From positions 79,238,001 to 79,302,000 of the forward strand of contig CM077597.1 of NCBI GenBank assembly GCA_039654915.1: 64,000 bases of DNA, in the 5' to 3' direction. A program made the translations under genes and the position numbers. The notes beneath the pieces are model-generated. The model saw only the letters and a list, made by a program, of their open reading frames with translations. It did no database searches and was not told the origin of the DNA. Positions within the stretch are counted from its first letter, which is position 1, and every line of letters begins with the position of its first letter. Of this stretch, positions 58,819 through 64,000 are shown in pieces. The DNA comes from Aquilaria yunnanensis (lineage: Eukaryota > Streptophyta > Magnoliopsida > Malvales > Thymelaeaceae).

Positions 58819-59840
58819 CGAGGTAAAGGTTCCATCCTTAAAACCTCGAATTGATTGATTGATCTCGAGGCAAAGATTCCATCCTTAAAACCTCGGATTG
58901 ATTGATTGATTTCGAGGCAAAGGTTCCATCCTTAAAACCCCGATGATGAAAATTGATTTTGAGGCAAAGGTTTCATCCTTAAAACCTCAGATTGATTGAT
59001 TGATGTCGAGGCAAAGGTTCCATCCTTAAAACCTCGGATTGATAATTGATCTCGAGGCAAAGGTTCCATCCTTAAAACCCCGGATTGATTGATTGATCTC
59101 GAGGCAAAGGTTCTATTCTTAAAACCTCGGATTGATTGATTGATTTCGAGGTAAAGGTTTCATCCTTAAAACCTCGAATTGATTGATTGGTCTCGAGGCA
59201 AAGGTTCCATCCTTAAAACCTCGGATTGATTGATTGATTTCGAGGCAAAGGTTCCATCCTTAAAACCCCGATGAAAATTGATTGTTTTCGAGGCAAAGGT
59301 TCCATCCTTAAAACCCCGATGAAAATTGATTGTTTTCGAGGCAAAGGTTCCATCCTTAAAACCCCGATGAAAATTGATTGTTTTCGAGGCAAAGGTTCCA
59401 TCCTTAAAACCCCGATGATGAAAATTGATTATTTTCGAGGCAAAGGTTTCATCCTTAAAACCCCGATGGTGAAAATTGATTATTTTCGAGGCAAAGGTTC
59501 CATCCTTAAAACCCCGATGATGAAAATTGATTGTTCTTCGAGGCAAAGGTTCCATCCTTAAAACCCCGATGATGAAAATTGATTGTTTTCGAGGCAAAGG
59601 TTCCATCCTTAAAACCCCGATGATGAAAATTGATTATTTTCGAGGTAAAGGTTCCATCCTTAAAACCCCGATGGTGAAAATTGATTATTTTCGAGGCAAA
59701 GGTTCCATCCTTAAAACCCCGATGAAAATTGATTGTTTTCGAGGCAAAGGTTCCATCCTTAAAACCCCGATGATGAAAATTGATTTTTTTCGAGGCAAAG
59801 GTTCCATCCTTAAAACCCCGATGATGAAAATTGATTATGA
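58819..59840 (-). repeat. Tandem array 2: 21 units of about 48 bp, one hairpin per unit
   Basis: The core of each unit is CGAGGCAAAGGTTCCATCC then TTAAAACC and TCG or CCG. CGAGG pairs with CCTCG, and inside it AAGG with CCTT. Units 1-9 mostly end in ATTGATTGATTGA spacers, units 10-21 in GATGAAAATTGATT. The core corresponds to hairpin A of array 1, so the arrays share an origin. The array is open in several frames because the unit is often 48 bp; these are not genes. Confidence 0.92.
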
Positions 59841-59870
59841 TTGTGGAGAAAAACTCTTTCCTCCTTTTTA

Positions 59871-60379
59871 AGTACCTCAGACAATCGAAGTTGAAATGTT
59901 CTATTCGGAAGTGTGAATTTTCATAATAGGTGAGTGCAGAAATTTATACTTCGATAAGATGAGTGAATCTTGATGATGACAATAACACTAACAAATTATG
60001 TAGAGGGAACGGATGTTTGGAATCAATATCCAAGGTTCATATAATATTTTCTTCAGTAAATATAGATTCCCTTGTGAGATATGTGATCCGAATAAGGTTA
60101 AAACTTAACTACCCCAAAATGTTATGCCTAGTAGACCTAATAGGATGCGTCTCAAGAGTAACAAAAATTACTCTTTACTCAGCCATTCCATCCTAAAGGC
60201 GTTGTCCTATGGTTTTAATATCAGCATGGACGAAGCTATATTATAAAAAAAAAAGAAATTCCCTGAAAAGAAAAACTGAAACGCGAAAGAAAATGCTGAT
60301 AATAAAACTAAAGGACAAGAAAAACGGATCAGATCGCTTCTTTCTTCCACAATACTTCAAAAGGGTGAGTAGAGGACCA
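59871..60379. other. Non-coding stretch downstream of the LOG-like gene
   Basis: No gene recognised; likely holds the LOG-like gene's 3' flank on the minus strand and the undefined edge of the Ty3 element. Confidence 0.4.
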
Positions 60380-61009
60380 TTATGGGAGTGAACTGGTCGG
60401 GAAAGACTGTCGTGTCCAGTCTATCTGAATCATTGCTGGATCTGGTTCAGGAACAAAAGCTTGTATTTTATCTAGCAATTCTTCAGCAGTTGTTGCGGAT
60501 GTTATGATTCGCCGTGCCACTCTTGATATGAAATTCTTCTGCATAGCATAATCCATAAAAGCTATCAGACCTGTAAAGAAATTATTAACATTCAATAGCC
60601 CAATAGGTTTCTTATGCAAATTAAGTTGGGCCATGGAAGCGATTTGGAAGATTTCTCCTAATGTACCAAAACCGCCGGGTAAAGCGATGAAAGCATCAGC
60701 ATTTAAAAGCATTTGTAGCACACGTTCTTGCAGATTTTTGACCACTAGCTCCTCTCCGATCGTGCCCCTAGAAATAAACTTCAAAGGTCCAGGGATGATG
60801 CCCAAAACTTGACTTCCTCCTAAAGATGCTGCTGATGCTACACCTCCCATTAATCCGACACTACCTCCTCCATAAACTAAATGTATTTTTCGCTCAGCTA
60901 ATACTCTACCCAAATGGTTGGATGCCTTTAAATACTCTTCATCTTTTCCAGGAAAAGCCCCAGAAAATACACAAATACTTCGGGATTTACGAGTTGGGGT
61001 TTTCTCCAT
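60380..61009 (-). CDS. LOG-like cytokinin riboside 5'-monophosphate phosphoribohydrolase
   Basis: 209 residues from the ATG at 61009, single exon; typical LOG proteins have about 210-230. The family cuts the ribose phosphate from cytokinin nucleotides in the cytosol to give free cytokinin. Visible motifs: SICVFSGAFPG (usually CVFCGSS), HLVYGGGSVGLMGG, QVLGIIPGPL, ADAFIALPGGFGTLGE containing PGGxGTxxE, and KKPIGLLNVNNFF. The Arg that family members use near the substrate is kept (LQERVLQM). Changes from the usual family text: CVFC to CVFS, TLEE to TLGE, MG(C/L)V to MGGV. The frame extends 29 codons upstream (61096), but that part is Leu/Ile-rich without family similarity. TATAAATA at 61042-61049 is close to the chosen ATG. 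Best-known LOG genes have many introns; an intronless relative is known to me only vaguely. Activity is uncertain. Confidence 0.8.
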   Translation of the reverse strand: MEKTPTRKSRSICVFSGAFPGKDEEYLKASNHLGRVLAERKIHLVYGGGSVGLMGGVASAASLGGSQVLGIIPGPLKFISRGTIGEELVVKNLQERVLQMLLNADAFIALPGGFGTLGEIFQIASMAQLNLHKKPIGLLNVNNFFTGLIAFMDYAMQKNFISRVARRIITSATTAEELLDKIQAFVPEPDPAMIQIDWTRQSFPTSSLP

Positions 61010-61084
61010 TCCTATCCTTATCCTTGTGAGAAAAGAGGATATATTTATAGAAATGAAGAGATAAGGTAATAATTTTATTTTCAA

Positions 61085-61277
61085 GAGTGGATACATTATT
61101 GCCAGCTATACACAGTAGTCACGAGTATGACTCTGGTCAGGTATGGGTACACTATCGTTAAAAGAGGAGGAAAATTTTCAAAATAGCTGCTAGCATGTAC
61201 AGTAGTCACTACTGTAGCTTACGTCAGGAGTAGGTACGTGATTGTTGGAAGGGAAGGAAAATTTCAAAAGTGGCAGC
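61085..61277 (+). repeat. Short tandem repeat, two units of about 85-100 bp (third at 63935)
   Basis: Units share ACAGTAGTC, GTCAGG-TGGGTAC and GGAGGAAAATTT. A third unit resumes at 63935-64000 after the LTR-like insertion, so the repeat was once continuous. The first unit begins inside the upstream extension of the LOG-like frame. Confidence 0.75.
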
Positions 61278-63934
61278 TGTGGCGGAACAGGGCCCCAGTG
61301 CCCTGAATTACTAACACTGGTAGGCTCTAGGGAACTATGATCCCACTTGAGTTACAGTTGGCTAGTTATTACTTGTAAAAATACCTTAAATCATTTCGTG
61401 CAACTAGTTTCTTAGCCTACCCTGCATAAAAATATGCATGCGTTGTCCTGGCTATGCAATAATAATTAAATTAAAACTTCATCGAAAACAGTGCCGCGGC
61501 AATTAATGAAAACATAACTCAAATAAGCCAAGACATAAATCTTTAGTTGCTTTAACTTCAAGTAACAACTGTGTGCATACATCTTAAACTTATATGCACC
61601 CAAAAGTAACTTTAGTGTTATACACACCCATGGTCATTAGTATAGGCAATCTATGTATGAAATTACCATACATATCAAAGAAATATCTTATGACTACTAA
61701 CTACTAAGATCTGTCCTTAGCTCTTCACCCAAGCAAGAAAGCTTCAAGTGATGAGCCACACTATCCTTGTGCTCACTTAGCCTCTCTGTAAGGCAAACAC
61801 TTTGGTCAGTACTTACTTATGCTATAAGTAACTTAGAAAACATGAAGTTTCCTACTTAGAGAATACCTTTGAAACTAAAAGAACTTAGCTTTAACAGTGC
61901 CCCTTACCAACTGTTAAGCCCAGACAAAAGTGCTTAAACCTGCACAACACTTAAGGGGTGAGTACTCCGAAGTACTCAGTAAGGGATTAGCACCTGCAGG
62001 AAAAACATAATGCATGCAAACAAGGCACAACAAGCATATAAATAATGCATACAAAACAAATCAACAAACAAGCAAACAACACACAACCAAAAGCAAGTAA
62101 ATAAACAACAATAATGCAAATGATGGGATGGATGGATGAATGAATGAATTATGCACATGCAATGCGCTTAGGACTTCCTTACACCCGTAGGTGTTGGACT
62201 TGTCGTGAGCTCTTACGACTGGGGTACTTGGATACTGGCCCTCGTATCCTTACTAGCACTTAATTAACCCCTTGAAGTCCACTTACGGGCACCTTAGAGT
62301 AAGACCTTGCTTACTCAACTTTACCCGCCTTGACGAGCTACTTAGAGTAAGTTTCCACCTACTCACTTCTTACCCGTCTCTTCCCTTAAATTATTGTGCA
62401 GGGTAGTTATCCTATGTGGTTAAACTAGTCAAACCCTCAAGGTTTAACTCAAACACTACTAGTGGCTTGCCTACCAAACCAAATGGTTCGGTTGGGATCG
62501 ACTTAGGTTTTTCTCTCTATTGACCATATGTAAATGATACTCTATACGGCCAATAAAGAGTCTAAAAACCCCTCTTAATCCCCTTAGTGCTCATTCAAAA
62601 GCTTAAGCACACTTGAATTACTTAGCCACCAAGTCACACACTTTTACTTAACCACACAACTTAACTACCTCCTAAATAATGCAAAATTCCCGCTCTAGGA
62701 ATGAATTCTAGACCCAACCGAGGCTATGGAACCTCTTAGGATAACCTAGGAATAGAAACCGAGAGCCTAAGTTAACCTTAGGATGGCCGGAAAATGAGGC
62801 CAAAATCCCACTTGGCGACGCGGCGCCAAGGAGCAATTGCTTCTGGCGACGGGGCGCCGACGAACAAACGTTCTGTGTACAATTTCGCATTCTGGCGCCG
62901 CGGCGCCAATTCACGGACGAATTGGCGACGCGTCGCCAACTTGATTTTTCTGGGTTTGTGCGTCCGTGTCGCTCTTGCACATAAACTACTCAAACTCTCT
63001 CGTTTCTAATCCAAACTTAATGGGTCTTGTTCCTAATTCATCCCCACACACAAGACTACAAAACCATGCATTATTTGAGCTTGATTACTTAAACCCTTAC
63101 CTCAATTTAGCCACACAAGCAAGCAATGCAACATAAGCTTTCCTAGCTCCACAAGCTTCTTTGAGTTCCAAGTCTAAAACCAAAGCAATTTGGCACCCAA
63201 ACTAATCAAACCAAGACCATTTCTAGCTCTTAAACAACCTAGAACCAATCCAAATAAACTCAAGAAGCTTACCCACGAAAATTGGATCCAAAACAAGCTT
63301 CCAAAGAGCAAACTTGAGCTAGAACACCACAAACAAGCTTGGTGATCCTTCTAACACCTTGGGCACCCTTTAATTTGATGAAATCTTGCAAGAAAATGGA
63401 AGCTTGGGCTGTGATTTTGGGAGAGGAAGTGGAGCCACGAAAATTTGGAGTTAGTTGCAAATGACTAAGGAAGAAGAAGACTTGCATATATGTAAACAAG
63501 TCAACTTTTCCTTCTCCTTGCACCTAAGTCCACTAGCTTTCAAAAGCTTCAAATAGCTCACCAAACCCTCACTCAAAATCACTTTTATTTGTTCTAAAAG
63601 ATACTAAAAGCTTCCCAAACTTAATTTTCTTGAACACTTTAGCCACTTAAGATTCAAATGGCCCAAAAACACACTTAGTGCCACAAGTTGTCAAAGCTTA
63701 CTAGGATGATTCTAAAAGCTAGAATAACTAATGGTCTTGACTTAACTATGCCAAATCACACTTAGGAACTCACTTAACTTAATTAAGCTTATCTTACTTG
63801 CTTAACAAGGCGCTAACTTGAGGTACTTAAATTTAACAAACACTTACTTGATTAATCGACTAGGAGAGCCGTCACACTTGGGAAACACTTACCTCAACAT
63901 TTTATGTAGAGGAAATACTAGGAGAGCCTTTACA
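61278..63934. mobile_element. 2657-bp LTR-like insertion, probably a solo LTR
   Basis: It starts TGTGGCGG and ends CCTTTACA (TG...CA) and is flanked by a perfect 5-bp duplication GCAGC (61273-61277 and 63935-63939). No gag or pol, no internal direct terminal repeats, no polyprotein. Size and structure fit a solo LTR of a Ty3 element with long LTRs (for example Tekay/Del-like), but a non-autonomous element is possible. Orientation is unknown. It contains a cluster of GC-rich palindromes at 62811-62939. Short frames inside (61976-62158, 62708-62980, 63269-63523) show no domain. Confidence 0.7.
62811..62939. repeat. Cluster of GC-rich palindromes
   Basis: Four related inverted repeats in 130 bp of otherwise AT-rich DNA: CTTGGCGACGCGGCGCCAAG (62811-62830), TGGCGACGGGGCGCCG (62844-62859), TGGCGCCGCGGCGCCA (62893-62908, perfect) and TTGGCGACGCGTCGCCAA (62922-62939, perfect). 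Confidence 0.9.
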
Positions 63935-64000
63935 GCAGCTATATACAGTAGTCCGTGTCAGGAGTGGGTACATTATTGCCAAAGGGGAGGAAAATTTCAA
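63935..64000 (+). repeat. Third unit of the tandem repeat, cut by the window end
   Basis: GCAGCTATATACAGTAGTCC, then GTCAGGAGTGGGTAC and GGAGGAAAATTTC, match the units at 61085-61277. Confidence 0.75.

Larger units (their letters stand above)
53822..59870 (-). mobile_element. Part of a Tat/Ogre-like Ty3 LTR retrotransposon
   Basis: Read on the minus strand the order is: two tandem arrays (59840 down to 57649), a polypurine tract, a long LTR from 57547 (TGTTGACACCC) to about 53835, and a TGGCGACTCC primer-binding-site-like sequence. Tandem arrays before the polypurine tract, multi-kilobase LTRs and a TGGCGAC-type site are known from the Tat branch (Ogre, Retand). No gag or pol is in the window. 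A polypurine tract before and a primer site after the same LTR is the order of a middle LTR in a two-unit tandem element. Class assignment rests on structure only. Confidence 0.55.

Noticed and set aside
57649..59840. Regular repeats that could be mistaken for a CRISPR array
   Set aside because: This is plant nuclear DNA; units are direct tandem copies with repeat-derived, near-identical spacers and sit in a retroelement next to its polypurine tract.
59166..59871. Long repetitive open frames on both strands (146, 114 and 96 codons)
   Set aside because: They arise because the array unit length is close to a multiple of three and lacks stops; repeats are explained at DNA level.
61010..61096. 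Upstream extension of the LOG-like frame by 29 codons
   Set aside because: No family similarity; part of it lies in the tandem repeat. Family proteins start shortly before the SICVF strand.

Overview
This is nuclear DNA from a flowering plant. The evidence is spliced genes with GT-AG introns, plant-specific families (a berberine-bridge-enzyme-like oxidase, an RH42/PRP5 helicase, a chitinase-like CTL protein, a LOG-type phosphoribohydrolase), AT-rich intergenic DNA, and transposable elements of typical plant classes. The species cannot be named from the sequence.

Four host genes are supported: a BBE-like FAD oxidase (29901-31529, +, no intron), a PRP5/RH42-type DEAD-box helicase (39736-42903, -, coding region in one exon), a three-exon chitinase-like protein of the CTL1/POM1 group (46672-49238, -), and an intronless LOG-like gene (60380-61009, -). 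They are independent genes with no sign of co-regulation. Almost everything else is mobile or repeated DNA.

Layout: 1-1290, end of a long-TIR element; 2290-7770, a decayed LINE; 9956-10540, a 585-bp MULE-like MITE; 10627-11432, an hAT remnant; 11959-14772, a gutted copia element with a complete TRIM nested in it; 16370-18180, a decayed hAT transposase; 21513-26974, a complete 5.46-kb Mutator-like element with 194-bp near-identical TIRs, a 10-bp target duplication, a mudrA-like gene with two nonsense codons and an apparently intact convergent second gene encoding a GRF zinc finger; 27262-28548, a cargo-carrying element of the same family as the one at position 1; 28905-29645, a mariner-type element with cargo; 33379-39540, a foldback element plus a tandem segmental duplication ending beside RH42; 43835-45139, 49945-50710, 50953-51893 and 52506-52890, further non-autonomous DNA elements; 53822-59870, part of a Tat/Ogre-like Ty3 retroelement on the minus strand (long LTR, polypurine tract, two large tandem arrays); 61278-63934, a 2657-bp LTR-like insertion with a 5-bp target duplication, landed in a small tandem repeat upstream of the LOG-like gene.

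The most unusual signals are RNA-structure-like repeats in the Ty3 element. A 38-bp motif occurs five times in the LTR, and its inner stem keeps pairing while its bases change. Two large arrays (14 units of about 84 bp, 21 of about 48 bp) are built around a shared nested hairpin. The next most interesting item is the two-gene Mutator-like element, laid out like MuDR but with a GRF-finger membrane protein as second gene. All homology calls were made by eye, without a database search.
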